From NCBI RefSeq assembly GCF_900128975.1, contig NZ_FQVC01000001.1, positions 392,469-456,468 on the forward strand: a stretch of 64,000 bases of DNA, read 5' to 3'. Below are positions 1-11,958 of this stretch, piece after piece. The DNA is from Devosia limi DSM 17137 (GTDB taxonomy: Bacteria; Pseudomonadota; Alphaproteobacteria; Rhizobiales; Devosiaceae). A program made the translations under genes and the position numbers. The notes beneath the pieces were generated by a model, which worked only from the letters and a program-made list of their open reading frames with translations, ran no database searches and was not told the origin of the DNA. How positions within the stretch are numbered: the stretch's first letter is position 1; each line of letters opens with the position of its first letter.

Positions 1-2002
<2,002 letters not shown>

Positions 2003-2086
2003 TGATGCAAAACCACCATGCTGGCGGCCCCGTCGCCTGCCTCCCCCACTCTGCTGGCACGATCCAGCCCCATTCACCGCGCCATT

Positions 2087-2123
2087 CCTCCCCCTTCGAG
2101 GGGGAGGCTAGGTGGGGGTGGGG
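2087..2123. repeat. Extragenic palindrome of the CTCGAGG family
   Basis: The gltB-gltD gap holds a near-perfect hairpin at 2087-2107 (CCTCCCCC, TTCGA, GGGGGAGG) followed by a GGTGGGGGTGGGG tail. The same core with the same tail recurs at 3647-3682, 28101-28115, 28278-28310 and 28371-28392, so it is a dispersed element rather than a gene-specific terminator. No coding capacity is visible in the gap. Confidence 0.7.
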
Positions 2124-2167
2124 CTACGCGCACCGCACCAACGACATCCAATCCAAGGAGCAAAGCC

Positions 2168-3595
2168 ATGGGTAAGGTAACAGGCTTTCTCGAAATCGAG
2201 CGCGAAGAGCCCCGCTATGAGCCGGCCTCGGATCGCATTCGCCATTTCGGCGAGTTCACCATTCCGATGTCGGAAGGGCGCATCGTCGATCAGGCGGCGC
2301 GCTGCATGGATTGCGGCATTCCGTTCTGCCATGGCGATACCGGCTGCCCGGTGCACAACCAGATCCCCGACTGGAATGATCTGGTGTTCAACGGCGACTG
2401 GGAAGAAGCGGCGCGCAACCTGCATTCGACCAATAACTTCCCCGAATTCACCGGCCGCATCTGCCCCGCTCCCTGCGAGGAGGCCTGCACGCTGAACCTC
2501 GAGGACAGCCCGGTCGCCATCAAGACCGTCGAACAGGCCATCGCCGATCGCGCCATTCGCAATGGCTGGGTCAAGCCGCAGGTCAATGCCAGCAAGACCG
2601 GCAAGTCGGTCGCCATTGTCGGCTCCGGCCCTGCCGGCATGGCCGCAGCCCAGCAGCTGGCCCGCGCCGGCCATGACGTTCACCTCTATGAGCGTGAACC
2701 CAAGGCCGGTGGCCTGATGCGCTATGGCATTCCCGACTTCAAGATGGAAAAGGACCATATCGACTTCCGCGTCACCCAGATGGAAGCCGAAGGCGTCACC
2801 TTCCACTATGGCGAGAATATCGGTGTGACCCGGCCCCTGTCCGACCTGCAATCGCGTCACGACGCGGTGCTGCTGGCCGGCGGTTCGGAAAAGCCGCGCG
2901 AGGTCGATGCCGAAGGCGTCACCCTCAATGGCGTTGACTTCGCCATGCCCTTCCTCGTGCAGCAGAACCGTCGCCTCGGCGGCGAGGACGTCTCCAACGA
3001 GGTCCAGCTGACCGCCGCCGGCAAGCATGTCGTTGTCGTCGGTGGCGGTGATACCGCCAGCGACTGCGTCGGCACCAGCTTCCGTCAGGGCGCCATTGCC
3101 GTCACCCAGCTCGACGTGCGCCCGATGCCGCCCGAGCTGGAAAACAAGCTGACCAACTGGCCCAATTGGGCGGTCAAGATGCGCACCTCGTCCTCGCAGG
3201 CCGAAGGCGCCATCCGCGAATTCGCCGCTGGCACCATGAAGATCATTGGCAATGCCAGGGGTGAAGTCACCGGCGTCGAATGCGCCAGGGTTGATCGCAA
3301 GCGCCAGCCGATCCCCGGCACCGAATTCGTCATCAAGGCGGACCTGGTGCTGCTGGCCATCGGCTTCGCCCACCCCATCCATGAGGGCATGCTGGCCGAA
3401 CTGGGTGCCCAGCTCGACAAGCGCGGCAATCTCTTCGCCGACACGTTCAGCTACAAGACCTCGGTCGACAAGGTCTACGCCGCCGGCGACATGCGCCGCG
3501 GCCAGTCCCTCGTCGTCTGGGCCATCCGCGAAGGCCGTCAGGCCGCCCGCGCCATCGACATCGACCTGATGGGCAAAACCGACCTGCCGCGCTGA
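2168..3595 (+). CDS. gltD: Glutamate synthase small subunit
   Basis: This 475-residue protein is the NADPH-oxidising small subunit that passes electrons through FAD and 4Fe-4S clusters to GltB. The N-terminal cluster domain shows [22 protein letters not shown] and [12 protein letters not shown]. It is followed by an FAD-binding GxGxxG ([14 protein letters not shown]) and an NADPH-binding GxGxxA-type loop ([15 protein letters not shown]). The ATG at 2168 has AAGGAG seven bases upstream and gives the standard N-terminus ([12 protein letters not shown]), so I prefer it to the longer open frame from 2018, which would begin inside the palindromic spacer. Length and order match the family. Confidence 0.97.
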   Translation: MGKVTGFLEIEREEPRYEPASDRIRHFGEFTIPMSEGRIVDQAARCMDCGIPFCHGDTGCPVHNQIPDWNDLVFNGDWEEAARNLHSTNNFPEFTGRICPAPCEEACTLNLEDSPVAIKTVEQAIADRAIRNGWVKPQVNASKTGKSVAIVGSGPAGMAAAQQLARAGHDVHLYEREPKAGGLMRYGIPDFKMEKDHIDFRVTQMEAEGVTFHYGENIGVTRPLSDLQSRHDAVLLAGGSEKPREVDAEGVTLNGVDFAMPFLVQQNRRLGGEDVSNEVQLTAAGKHVVVVGGGDTASDCVGTSFRQGAIAVTQLDVRPMPPELENKLTNWPNWAVKMRTSSSQAEGAIREFAAGTMKIIGNARGEVTGVECARVDRKRQPIPGTEFVIKADLVLLAIGFAHPIHEGMLAELGAQLDKRGNLFADTFSYKTSVDKVYAAGDMRRGQSLVVWAIREGRQAARAIDIDLMGKTDLPR

Positions 3596-3646
3596 GGCCC
3601 TGGGGCCAATGCCAGTGCCCCCACCACCGCACCCCCAGTCATCGTC

Positions 3647-3682
3647 CCCTCCCCCTCGAGGGGGAGGGCCAGGGTGGGGGTG
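3647..3682. repeat. Extragenic perfect 22-bp palindrome with G-rich tail
   Basis: CCCTCCCCCTCGAGGGGGAGGG at 3647-3668 is a perfect 22-base palindrome and is followed by CCAGGGTGGGGGTG. It lies between gltD and hpt and is another copy of the dispersed CTCGAGG element. It may act as a transcription barrier, but there is no T-run after it. Confidence 0.75.
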
Positions 3683-3780
3683 CTACGCGTGGGCCTTGGT
3701 CTGCGGTGATTGATCGGCCTCCACACACTGGAATCCCGTCCCAATGCGCGCTAGACGTTAGCGCCACCGGGAATCGCCTC

Positions 3781-4317
3781 ATGACCAAGCCCTATACCGT
3801 CGACGAACTGATCTCCGCCAAAGCCATCGCCGCGCGCGTCGAGGCCCTGGCCAAGGAAATCTCCACCCACTTTGCCGATACCGACAAGCTGGTCGTTGTC
3901 GGCTTGCTGCGCGGCTCGTTCATCTTCATCGCCGATCTCGTGCGTGAACTCGACCTGCCGGTGGAAGTCGATTTCCTCGAAGCCTCGTCCTATGGCAATG
4001 CCATGGAATCGAGCCGCGAAGTGCGCATCCTCAAGGATTTGCGGGGCGAAATCGGCGGCCGCGACGTGCTGGTCGTGGAAGACATTGTCGATACCGGCTA
4101 CACGCTCAAGCACGTGCTGGAAATCCTCGAGACCCGCCATCCCCGCCGCATGGAAGTCTGCGCCCTGCTCAACAAGCCCAGCCGCCGCGAAACCGATGTG
4201 CAGGCCAAATGGGTCGGCTTCGATATCCCGGACAAGTTCGTCGTCGGCTACGGCATCGACTACGGCCAGCGCAACCGCAACCTGCCCCATATCGGCGCCG
4301 TCCGCTTCCTGGAATAG
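3781..4317 (+). CDS. hpt: Hypoxanthine phosphoribosyltransferase
   Basis: A 178-residue type I phosphoribosyltransferase of purine salvage that joins hypoxanthine or guanine to PRPP. The PRPP-binding motif is [15 protein letters not shown] at about residues 94-108, and the N-terminal PPi loop region [19 protein letters not shown] is typical of the HPRT group. The C-terminal [18 protein letters not shown] segment is the conserved purine-binding part. The ATG at 3781 is chosen because homologues start MxKPYxVDEL; the open frame reaches further upstream into the palindromic spacer. Confidence 0.95.
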   Translation: MTKPYTVDELISAKAIAARVEALAKEISTHFADTDKLVVVGLLRGSFIFIADLVRELDLPVEVDFLEASSYGNAMESSREVRILKDLRGEIGGRDVLVVEDIVDTGYTLKHVLEILETRHPRRMEVCALLNKPSRRETDVQAKWVGFDIPDKFVVGYGIDYGQRNRNLPHIGAVRFLE

Positions 4318-4497
4318 GCAGTCGCCCACCCGGCTTCAGCCACCAACCCGGAGCCTCTCCCCCACAAGGGAGCCATCCACCTCGCCACGGTGTCATTCCC
4401 ACGCAGGCGGGAATCTCCTTCTCCCAGACGCCGCCGCCTCCGCCCCGGGTCATATTCCCGTCAGACGCCGTTCGTCTGCGTTCGGAGACTGCTGTCT
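4318..4497. repeat. Spacer with a REP-like hairpin, no gene seen
   Basis: The 180-base convergent gap between hpt and the SGNH hydrolase gene contains the short hairpin ATTCCCACGCAGGCGGGAAT at about 4394-4413. This is one copy of a palindrome that recurs at 26301-26324 and 26347-26370. A second, weaker hairpin, CAGACGCCGTTCGTCTG, sits near 4463-4479. Confidence 0.55.
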
Positions 4498-5661
4498 TCA
4501 GCGCCCGCCGGCATTCTCGACCGGCACGGCATTGGGGTCGATCCCCACGCCAAACGCATCGACGCGGCCGATTGGCGCCGTCATCAATTGCTCCAGCGTA
4601 AACGCCGGGCCTGCCGCCGGCACGCTGGCCGCGGTCAGCAAATCGCCGGCCCGATTGGGCGAGCGCGATAGCGGAATGACCGCGCCGGCCACTTCCAGCA
4701 GCCGGATCTGCCCCAGCCCCTGATAGGGCAGCCGCACCATGGCTCCGGCATCGGTACCCAGCAGCGGATCGGCCACTTCGATGCTCACCCCGCCCCCGCG
4801 ATAGAAGTTGCGAATGCTTTGGCTCAGATAAAACGCCAGTTTGTCCGAGCCGGCCGAGGAGAAGTGGATGCCGTCATCCTTGCGCATGCGCGCATTCTGC
4901 CCGCTGACATCGGGGCCGTGGGAGGAATACTTGCCATCCTCGCCCAGGAACCGCTCATAGATATCGAGGAATTCCGCGCCGCTCGAAAACGCCGCCAGCC
5001 GCTGGATGGCGCTGATCTGGCTGATCGCCGCCGAATATTCGCTCTTGGACATGGGCGGCAGCCCCACCCAGACCGTTGGCTTGCCGGCCAGCCGCAGCTT
5101 GTCGAGAAAGGCGGCGATCCGCGCCTGGTAGATGGCGCTCCAGCGCTCGCTCAGCGGCGGATAGCTGCTGGCGTTCTCGCGGATTTCCTGCCGGTCGTTG
5201 ATGCCCACGATAACCACGGCGACGTCAAAGCTGTTGGCCGCGATCTGCTGGGCCACCGCTGCGTCCCAGTCAAAATAGTCGTTGCGCACGAAACCCGATG
5301 ATCCGACACCCTGGTTGATCACCACCAGGTTGGGATCCTCGGCATAAAACCGCTCCAGCGCCTTGCTGAGATCGACCGCCAGACTATCGCCAAACACCGC
5401 CAGCCGCGTCGCCCCCGGGGCCTTCTCGATGGTCGGCTTGGGGGGCGGCAGCGCCGCGGTCGGCTTGGGTTGCTGTTGCTGGCGCCGCGGCTGTTCGACG
5501 GGTGGCGGCGCCTTCGGCTCGTCACCAAACAACAGGTCGAACAGCGTTCGCCGCTTCTGCTGCTGGGCGACGACAATCGTGTCCTGGCTCTGGGCAAACG
5601 CCGGCGCCACGTCGACAAGCACGAAGCAGGCCATAACGATAGCAACGAGAACCCGGATCAT
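4498..5661 (-). CDS. SGNH/GDSL-type hydrolase, DUF459 family, exported
   Basis: A 387-residue protein with a cleavable signal peptide (MIRVLVAIVMACFVLVDVAPAFA). A Pro/Gln-rich linker (about 50-75) leads to a DUF459 SGNH-fold domain whose block I reads LAVFGDSLAVDLSK with the nucleophile serine, followed by GVGSSGFVR, VVIVGINDRQEIR and DGIHFSSAGSDKLA, the Asp/His end of the triad. Related proteins remove or transfer acyl groups on envelope polysaccharides, but this substrate is unknown. It is the third gene of a leftward set after galE and a lytic transglycosylase, which fits a role in the periplasm. Confidence 0.85.
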   Translation of the reverse strand: MIRVLVAIVMACFVLVDVAPAFAQSQDTIVVAQQQKRRTLFDLLFGDEPKAPPPVEQPRRQQQQPKPTAALPPPKPTIEKAPGATRLAVFGDSLAVDLSKALERFYAEDPNLVVINQGVGSSGFVRNDYFDWDAAVAQQIAANSFDVAVVIVGINDRQEIRENASSYPPLSERWSAIYQARIAAFLDKLRLAGKPTVWVGLPPMSKSEYSAAISQISAIQRLAAFSSGAEFLDIYERFLGEDGKYSSHGPDVSGQNARMRKDDGIHFSSAGSDKLAFYLSQSIRNFYRGGGVSIEVADPLLGTDAGAMVRLPYQGLGQIRLLEVAGAVIPLSRSPNRAGDLLTAASVPAAGPAFTLEQLMTAPIGRVDAFGVGIDPNAVPVENAGGR

Positions 5662-5733
5662 GTCGGCCCTATTTCAAACCAGACCCTGTCATACCAAACC
5701 GGCTCCGGCAAAACCATCGCGGTCCCGCCCTTG

Positions 5734-6942
5734 TTACCGCCCAGCAGCTGCCAGCACGTCATGGGATGCGCGGGTGATGAATCCATCGGCAACCTCGCCG
5801 CGGGCCGCCTGGAATCGCGCATAGGCCGCCTGGCTGATCGGCCCGATCCGGCCATCCACCGCCCCGTCATAGAAGCCCAGCTGCTTGAGCGCCTGCTGGA
5901 TGGCCTGCCGCTGCGCCAGATTGGGCAGCGCCGTGCCCCGCGGCCAGTCATCCTTGAACGCCCCGCCGCCCTTGAGCCGGTCGGTCATATGCGCCACCGA
6001 GAGAGCGTAGCTGTCGGAGAAATTATAGCCCTTGAGCACCAGATAGTTCTGCGTCATCAGGAATTTGGGGCCATCCTTGCCTGCCGGCACATAGAGAAAG
6101 ACCCCAAGGTTTGCATCGGCAAACGGGCGCCCGCTGACCCGCGCAATGCCCTGCTCGGCAAAGAACGATATCGGCCGCATCTGCGCACGATCCGCCAGCA
6201 GATAATCGAACCCTGCCGGCACCGAGACCTCGAAGCCCCAATCGACACCCGGCTGATAGCCCAATGATCGCAGGAACTTGGCGCTGGTCGCCAACGCATC
6301 GGCCAGCGAATTGTGCAGGTCCACCCGCCCATCGCCGTCGCCATCGGTGCCATGGGCCACCACATTGCTCGGATTGACCTGCAAATGCCCGATTGCCCCG
6401 GCCCAGGAACCAACCAATTGCTGGGCATTGAGCGGCCCGCGCTGCACCAGCTGCAACGCCGCGATCAGATCCGCCTCATCCTCGACCAGCCGCGAGCGGC
6501 GTTGATGCACCAGCGTCGCCAGACTGCGCACGATCGGCCGGATCAGCCCCTTATTGCCCAGCACCGCGCCGTAATCGGTTTCCATGCCCCAGATGGCGCC
6601 CAGGAGGTATGGATCGACCCCATAGCGCTGCCCGGTGGCAGTAAACAAATCGCCATTGCGGGACATTGCCGCCTTGCCGCGCTCGATCCGCCCGGCAGTC
6701 ACGCGCCCCTCGATATAGTCCCAGATCGGGGTGGTGAATTCGGGCTGCGTCGTCACCAGGTCGGGCACGCGCGGATCGGGCGTCAGCCCCACCATTGCCG
6801 CCTGATAGGTCTCCCGGCTCACCCCGGCTGCGATCGCCTTGCCGGCGAAATTGGCGATGAACGCCTCGAAGCTTTCCACCGGCTGCGCCGCAACCGGCAC
6901 AACCAGCAAGAAAACCAGCATGCTGGCAAGTTTGAGCCGCAT
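5734..6942 (-). CDS. Lytic murein transglycosylase, MltB type, with peptidoglycan-binding domain
   Basis: A 402-residue periplasmic enzyme that cleaves the glycan strand of peptidoglycan to a 1,6-anhydro product. It has a signal peptide (residues 1-19). The MltB catalytic domain carries the general acid Glu121 in IWGMETDYG, and GSWAGAIGHLQVNPSN is the usual active-site wall. A C-terminal PG_binding_1 module covers about 335-400. Its start codon lies one base after the galE stop, so the two are co-transcribed. A second, similar enzyme is encoded at 59720-60958. Confidence 0.92.
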   Translation of the reverse strand: MRLKLASMLVFLLVVPVAAQPVESFEAFIANFAGKAIAAGVSRETYQAAMVGLTPDPRVPDLVTTQPEFTTPIWDYIEGRVTAGRIERGKAAMSRNGDLFTATGQRYGVDPYLLGAIWGMETDYGAVLGNKGLIRPIVRSLATLVHQRRSRLVEDEADLIAALQLVQRGPLNAQQLVGSWAGAIGHLQVNPSNVVAHGTDGDGDGRVDLHNSLADALATSAKFLRSLGYQPGVDWGFEVSVPAGFDYLLADRAQMRPISFFAEQGIARVSGRPFADANLGVFLYVPAGKDGPKFLMTQNYLVLKGYNFSDSYALSVAHMTDRLKGGGAFKDDWPRGTALPNLAQRQAIQQALKQLGFYDGAVDGRIGPISQAAYARFQAARGEVADGFITRASHDVLAAAGR

Positions 6943-6943
6943 T

Positions 6944-7930
6944 CTAGCGGTTCCGCACCATCAGATGCCGCTCCCAGTCATAGGCCGATTTGACGATTTC
7001 AGTGAGCTCGTCATGCTGGGGCACCCAGCCCAGAAGATTGCGCACCTTCTCCCCCGTTGCGGTGATCGAGGCCGGATCGCCGGGCCGGCGCGGGCCTTCA
7101 TCGACGCGGAAATCCACGCCCGAGACCGCCTTGACCGTCTCCACCACCTGGCGCACCGAATAGCCCTGCCCATAGGCGCAATTGAGCGTCGTGCTGGCCC
7201 CGCCACCGCGTAAGTGCTTGAGCAACAAGGCATGTGCCGCGATCAGGTCGGTGACATGGATGTAGTCGCGCACGCACGTTCCGTCGGGCGTTTCGTAATC
7301 GGTGCCAAAGATATCCATCTTTGGACGCTGCCCCAGCGCTGCCTGGCACGCTACCTTGATCAGATGCGTCGCCATCGGCGTCGACTGCCCCGAACGCCCC
7401 TGCGGATCGGCCCCGGCGACGTTGAAATAGCGCAGCACGCCAAAGGTAATCGGATGCGCCGCCGCCACATCGGCAAGCATCCACTCCGTCATCAGCTTGC
7501 TCCGCCCATAGGGCGACATCGGATGAAGCGGTGTCTCCTCGACCACGGGTGCCAGCCCGGTCATCCCGTAAACTGCTGCAGTAGAAGAGAAAACAAAGTG
7601 CTTGACCCCGCTTTTGACGGCCGCCTCGATCAGGTTGCGCGACGTCGCAGTGTTGTTGCCATAGTATTTGAGCGGGTCGATGACCGACTCGGGAACCACG
7701 ATCGAGCCGGCAAAATGCACGATCTCGGTAATGTGGTATTGCTGGACGATCCGCTGTACCAGTTCGATATCGGCGGCCGAGCCCTCGACAAACGTGGCGC
7801 GCTCATTGATCGCCCAGTCAAAACCGGTAACGAGGTTATCCAACACCACCACGGTTTCGCCGGCATCCGTGAGGTTAAGCACCATGTGGCTGCCGATATA
7901 ACCGGCTCCGCCTGTAACCAAGACCGCCAT
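6944..7930 (-). CDS. galE: UDP-glucose 4-epimerase
   Basis: A 328-residue extended short-chain dehydrogenase that interconverts UDP-glucose and UDP-galactose for envelope sugars and galactose use. The NAD-binding loop is VTGGAGYIGSH at residues 5-15. The catalytic pair is Tyr141 and Lys145 in SPYGRSK, with the assisting FSSTAAVYG before it. It is divergent from galU over a 100-base gap, so UDP-glucose synthesis and epimerisation share an upstream region. Confidence 0.96.
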   Translation of the reverse strand: MAVLVTGGAGYIGSHMVLNLTDAGETVVVLDNLVTGFDWAINERATFVEGSAADIELVQRIVQQYHITEIVHFAGSIVVPESVIDPLKYYGNNTATSRNLIEAAVKSGVKHFVFSSTAAVYGMTGLAPVVEETPLHPMSPYGRSKLMTEWMLADVAAAHPITFGVLRYFNVAGADPQGRSGQSTPMATHLIKVACQAALGQRPKMDIFGTDYETPDGTCVRDYIHVTDLIAAHALLLKHLRGGGASTTLNCAYGQGYSVRQVVETVKAVSGVDFRVDEGPRRPGDPASITATGEKVRNLLGWVPQHDELTEIVKSAYDWERHLMVRNR

Positions 7931-8030
7931 CTGGGGTTAACTCCAATCGGTGAAACGCTATTTTGCCGCGATGTTAATGTTCAGATGTTGAGATAGATTT
8001 ACGGCCAAACCGAGAACTGGGAGTTAGCGA

Positions 8031-8915
8031 GTGCACAAGCGTGTCAGGACGGCGGTCTTTCCGGTAGCGGGCCTGGGAACCAGATTCCTGCCCGCCACCA
8101 AAGCCCTGCCCAAGGAAATGTTGACGGTGGTGGATCGTCCACTGATCCAATATGCCGTCGATGAGGCCCGCGAGGCCGGAATCGAACATTTCGTCTTCGT
8201 CACCGGCCGCAACAAGGGCGTTATCGAAGACCATTTCGACCGCCAGTTCGAGCTGGAAACCACGCTCGAACTGCGCGGCAAGACCGCCGCGCTCGAGGAA
8301 TTGCGCAAGGACCTGCCCTCGGCCGGCCGCACCAGCTTTACCCGCCAGCAGGAGCCGCTCGGCCTCGGTCACGCCGTCTGGTGCGCCCGCGATATCGTCG
8401 GCAACCAGCCCTTCGCGCTACTGCTGCCCGACATGCTGTTCAAGGGCCAGCCCGGCGTGCTCAAGCAGATGATGGACGCCTATGAGGAAACCGGCGGCAA
8501 TATCATCGCCGTCGAGGAAGTCCCGCCCGCCGATGTCTCGTCCTATGGCGTCATCGCCCGTGGCTCGGGCCCCGACAATGGCTTTGCCATCACCAATATG
8601 GTGGAAAAGCCCAAGCGCGAGGAAGCCCCGTCCAACCTGATCATTTCGGGTCGCTACATCCTGCAGCCTGAGGTCTTCACTCTTCTGGCTGAACAGACCA
8701 AGGGCGCCGGCGGTGAAATCCAGATCACCGACGCCATGCAGAAGCTGATGCATATGCAGCCGTTTACCGGCGTGAAATATGAGGGCCAGTCGTTCGATTG
8801 CGGCTCCAAGATCGGCTTTTTGACCGCCAACGTCGTCTACGCGCTCGACCGTCCCGATATCCGCGACGGCTTCATCGCCGAACTCAAGAAGCTCGATCTG
8901 GGCGTCCAGTTCTAG
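8031..8915 (+). CDS. galU: UTP-glucose-1-phosphate uridylyltransferase
   Basis: A 294-residue nucleotidyltransferase that makes UDP-glucose from UTP and glucose-1-phosphate. The signature [18 protein letters not shown] is at residues 14-31 and [13 protein letters not shown] follows. The start is GTG at 8031, preceded by CTGGGAGT; no ATG fits, and homologues start at this residue. It is divergent from galE. Confidence 0.97.
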   Translation: MHKRVRTAVFPVAGLGTRFLPATKALPKEMLTVVDRPLIQYAVDEAREAGIEHFVFVTGRNKGVIEDHFDRQFELETTLELRGKTAALEELRKDLPSAGRTSFTRQQEPLGLGHAVWCARDIVGNQPFALLLPDMLFKGQPGVLKQMMDAYEETGGNIIAVEEVPPADVSSYGVIARGSGPDNGFAITNMVEKPKREEAPSNLIISGRYILQPEVFTLLAEQTKGAGGEIQITDAMQKLMHMQPFTGVKYEGQSFDCGSKIGFLTANVVYALDRPDIRDGFIAELKKLDLGVQF

Positions 8916-8923
8916 CCAGTGCC

Positions 8924-8955
8924 GCCAGCATCGCCGCAGGTGGTGCTGGCTGCCT
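8924..8955. terminator. Possible terminator between galU and the barrel gene
   Basis: A 7-bp stem GCCAGCA / TGCTGGC (8924-8930 and 8944-8950) is followed by TGCCTTTT just after the galU stop. The stem is short and the loop is 13 bases, so this is a weak candidate. Confidence 0.35.
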
Positions 8956-8956
8956 T

Positions 8957-10249
8957 TTATCGCGACATGGTAATCCCGACCGCCACGCGCTGACTGTCGC
9001 GGATTCCCGACGCCGTCGTCTCGGCATAGCTATAGCCATAGTCGGCGGTCAGCGCCGTATGCGCATTGACCAGGTAATCGGCGCCAAAGCCGAAGCCATA
9101 GCCCCGCTCGGTCTGGGCCGAACCGGCAAAGGTCGCGCTGCGCCAATCAGCCAGCGCGCGCAGTGCCAGCCAAGAATTCACCCGATAGGTCGCCCGGCCA
9201 TTCACGACATATTCCAGCCGCGCCGTCCCGCCGGCATCGGGGCCCGGAGGCGCGATATTGGTCGTCAGCCCCGCAGTAAATTCCCAGGTCCGGCTGGGCG
9301 CAAAAGTGACGCTTGCGTCATAGAGCTGCGACACCACTTCGCCCAGGCTTGCCGCATCAAACCGGCGCAGGCCAACACCAACCGACGCTTCGGCCGTCAG
9401 CACATCGCTCCAGTTCGCCGAAACACCGCCGCGCAGGCTGGTTTCGGTGGCATCCATGCGCACCAGCATGCTCGTCGAGGGCTGATCGAACATATCGCGA
9501 CCAACACCCGCCCGGCCGAACACCTCAAACACCGGTGTAAGCTGGTAGCCAACGCGCAGGCCACTATCCAGCGACCACAGATTGCGCTCGCTATTGTCGG
9601 TCACTGTGCCGTCATTGAGTGTGGTCGTGCCATAAGCGGTGCGACCGGCGGCACCCGTCACTTCGACATTGAACAGCCCGAACGTGCGCTCCACCCCAAG
9701 CTCCACCGAACCGGAAAGCGTCTTGGGCGGCACCGCCACGGTGCTGGCCACACCCGGCGCGCCGGGCATGTCCTGCGTCAGAGCGAGATCGAGCAGCCCG
9801 GTCAGCGTCGTCTCACGGTCGAGCCGATAGCCGCCATCGAGACCCAGCCGCAGGGCACTAACGTTGATCTGGCCATTAACCGGCTGCGCCACTTCGGCTT
9901 CGCCATCCAATTGCAGGCGCATGCGGCTGCCGACCTGCTCGAGCGATACGCTGGGCACCAGCAGCACGTCAAAGCGCTCGCCATCGGTATTCTTGGTATA
10001 GGCCCCGCGCAGCGCCACCGACCAATCGACATTGAACAGCGGATCAAACGGTTCGCGCAGATCGGGCGGACTGCTCAGCGCGACGAGATCTTGTGGCGAA
10101 GCGGGATAGAGGCCCGGCAACAGCCGAGGATTGTCCGTGCCCGAACCATCGCCCGGCTCCAGCTGCGGGTCAGCCAGGACCGGTGCAACCATGGCGACAG
10201 CGCACAACAGGACCAGCGCGGGCTGTAAATAATGCCGACAAGACCGCAC
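8957..10249 (-). CDS. Outer-membrane beta-barrel protein (BBP2_2-like)
   Basis: About 430 residues after choosing the GTG at 10249. This gives a signal peptide ending in VAPVLA, and a GGAG lies 12 bases before it. A longer frame runs to 10552 but overlaps the nfeD gene and codes for unconvincing sequence. The mature part is rich in alternating hydrophobic strands (MRLQLDGEAEV, ALRALADWRSATF, YGFGFGADYLVN) and ends in VAVGITMSR, as expected for a barrel. It resembles the putative beta-barrel porin 2 family of alphaproteobacteria, whose substrates are not known. Confidence 0.75.
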   Translation of the reverse strand: MRSCRHYLQPALVLLCAVAMVAPVLADPQLEPGDGSGTDNPRLLPGLYPASPQDLVALSSPPDLREPFDPLFNVDWSVALRGAYTKNTDGERFDVLLVPSVSLEQVGSRMRLQLDGEAEVAQPVNGQINVSALRLGLDGGYRLDRETTLTGLLDLALTQDMPGAPGVASTVAVPPKTLSGSVELGVERTFGLFNVEVTGAAGRTAYGTTTLNDGTVTDNSERNLWSLDSGLRVGYQLTPVFEVFGRAGVGRDMFDQPSTSMLVRMDATETSLRGGVSANWSDVLTAEASVGVGLRRFDAASLGEVVSQLYDASVTFAPSRTWEFTAGLTTNIAPPGPDAGGTARLEYVVNGRATYRVNSWLALRALADWRSATFAGSAQTERGYGFGFGADYLVNAHTALTADYGYSYAETTASGIRDSQRVAVGITMSR

Positions 10250-10349
10250 GGCCAAAACCTGCTCCGTATGCGCCTGGGATAACCTGGACGAGCCTGCCCG
10301 GCCCGTGCGCACGGGCCGAAGACTCCTGTCGCATCGTTGCAGCTTATGG

Positions 10350-10826
10350 TTAACGAAGTCTTTCCGAAGCCGAGCCCTCGATGGGCTCCACCTGCAGCAC
10401 AGCGCCATCATGGCCGATGACGCGCACCCGCCTTCCGGCGGGGAGGTCTGGGCCGGAAACCCGCCAGACCGTATCGCCCAGCACCATGCGGCCGAAACCA
10501 TCATGGATCGCCTGCTCCAACTCGGCCTCGTGGCCAACAAAGCGGTCGGCACGGCGATTGAGATAAGGCCGATCGGTCTGGGATGGCCGGTTGCGGTTGA
10601 AGCGAACCCAGGCCGTGATCGTCACCAGCGACAACACGCCGAAGATCAGCCATTCGATCGGCCAATCCAGCGGCTGAAACAACGAAAACAGCCCGGTAAT
10701 AACAGCCGCGACACCCATCCACAGCAGATAGCCACCCGGCGCTACCAGTTCGAGCGCCAGCAGGATGATGCCAGCGACGATCCAGGCCCAGGGGCCATAG
10801 CTGGCGATGAATTCAATAACCTGCAT
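10350..10826 (-). CDS. nfeD: NfeD family membrane protein
   Basis: A 158-residue short NfeD protein with three or four N-terminal membrane helices (about residues 10-75) and a C-terminal OB-fold-like domain containing GRMVLGDTVWRVSGPDLPAGRRVRVIG. It lies 9 bases downstream of the SPFH gene at 10836-11828. NfeD and SPFH proteins typically pair and act together in membrane organisation or quality control. Confidence 0.9.
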   Translation of the reverse strand: MQVIEFIASYGPWAWIVAGIILLALELVAPGGYLLWMGVAAVITGLFSLFQPLDWPIEWLIFGVLSLVTITAWVRFNRNRPSQTDRPYLNRRADRFVGHEAELEQAIHDGFGRMVLGDTVWRVSGPDLPAGRRVRVIGHDGAVLQVEPIEGSASERLR

Positions 10827-10835
10827 CGGTGTTCC

Positions 10836-11828
10836 CTATTGCTGCGGACCGGCAGCGGGCGGACGGCTGGAGCGGGCTGGCGCCGGAGCCCCGCCACCAA
10901 AAGTCTCCTTGGCGATCTCGGCTATGCCGCCGATCGCACCAATGACGCTGGAGGCTTCCACCGGCAGCATCAGGATCTTCTGGTTGGGCGAGGTCGCGAT
11001 CGCTTCCAAAGCCTTGATATAATTATTGGCCACGAAATAGTTGATGGCCTGCACATTGCCCGAGGAAATGGCGTCGCTGACCATCTGCGTTGCCTTGGCC
11101 TCAGCCTCGGCCGAACGTTCACGCGCCTCGGCGTCACGGAACGCAGCTTCGCGGCGGCCCTCGGCTTCCAGCACCTGCGCCTGCTTGGCACCCTCGGCCT
11201 GCAGGATCGCTGACTGACGGCGGCCTTCGGCTTCCAGAATGGCGGCGCGCTTCTCGCGCTCCGCCTTCATCTGCCGGCCCATCGAATCCACCAGATCCTT
11301 GGGCGGATCGATGTCCTTGATCTCGATACGGGTAATCTTGACGCCCCAGGGCGACACGGCGGTATCGACCACGCGCAGCAGGCGCTGGTTGATCTCGTCG
11401 CGATTGGACAGCAGCTCATCAAGGTCCATCGAGCCCATGACAGTGCGGATATTGGTCATGGTCAGGTTGAGGATGGCGTGTTCGAGATCGGAGACTTCAT
11501 AGGCCGCTGCCGCCGCATCGAGGATCTGGTAAAAGGTCACGCCATTGGCGGTGATCGAGGCGTTATCGCGCGTGATCACTTCCTGGTGGGGTACGTCGAG
11601 CACCTGCTCCATGACGTTGATCTTCTTGCCGATGCCATCGATGAACGGCACGATGACGTTGAGGCCAGGCTTGAGCGTCCGGGTATATTTGCCGAAGCGC
11701 TCGACAGTGAAGTTATAGCCCTGCGGGATGGTCTTGGCGCCGGCAAACAGCACCAGCAGCGCCAATACGCCCAGGCCGATCAATGTCAGGCTGAGCCCGT
11801 CCAGACCAAATTGCTCAAACATTCCCAT
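10836..11828 (-). CDS. SPFH/Band 7 (stomatin-like) membrane protein, QmcA type
   Basis: A 330-residue protein with one N-terminal membrane anchor (about residues 10-27), the Band 7/SPFH domain ([29 protein letters not shown] onward), and a long Ala/Glu/Arg-rich coiled coil (about 185-250). A short C-terminal tail ends in a Pro-rich stretch. It forms an operon with nfeD. SPFH proteins oligomerise into membrane scaffolds that protect or regulate proteases; the partner here is not visible. Confidence 0.93.
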   Translation of the reverse strand: MGMFEQFGLDGLSLTLIGLGVLALLVLFAGAKTIPQGYNFTVERFGKYTRTLKPGLNVIVPFIDGIGKKINVMEQVLDVPHQEVITRDNASITANGVTFYQILDAAAAAYEVSDLEHAILNLTMTNIRTVMGSMDLDELLSNRDEINQRLLRVVDTAVSPWGVKITRIEIKDIDPPKDLVDSMGRQMKAEREKRAAILEAEGRRQSAILQAEGAKQAQVLEAEGRREAAFRDAEARERSAEAEAKATQMVSDAISSGNVQAINYFVANNYIKALEAIATSPNQKILMLPVEASSVIGAIGGIAEIAKETFGGGAPAPARSSRPPAAGPQQ

Positions 11829-11958
11829 CCCCGATTCTACGACTTCACATTGCGCTGGAGTCTATGGATGCGGCGAACGCCGCGCAATCCATTGCCGATG
11901 GAACGAAGCCCGCTATGCCCACGTTAACAACGCGATTCCACGCCGCAGGAGAGCTGCC

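Noticed and set aside
2108..3382. Long antisense frame over gltD (424 residues)
   Set aside because: It mirrors the codon structure of gltD, is rich in Gly/Asp/Ala with no domain, and has no ribosome site. High GC often opens antisense frames.
10250..10552. N-terminal extension of the outer-membrane barrel protein
   Set aside because: It overlaps nfeD in another frame and precedes the signal peptide, which must be at the N-terminus.
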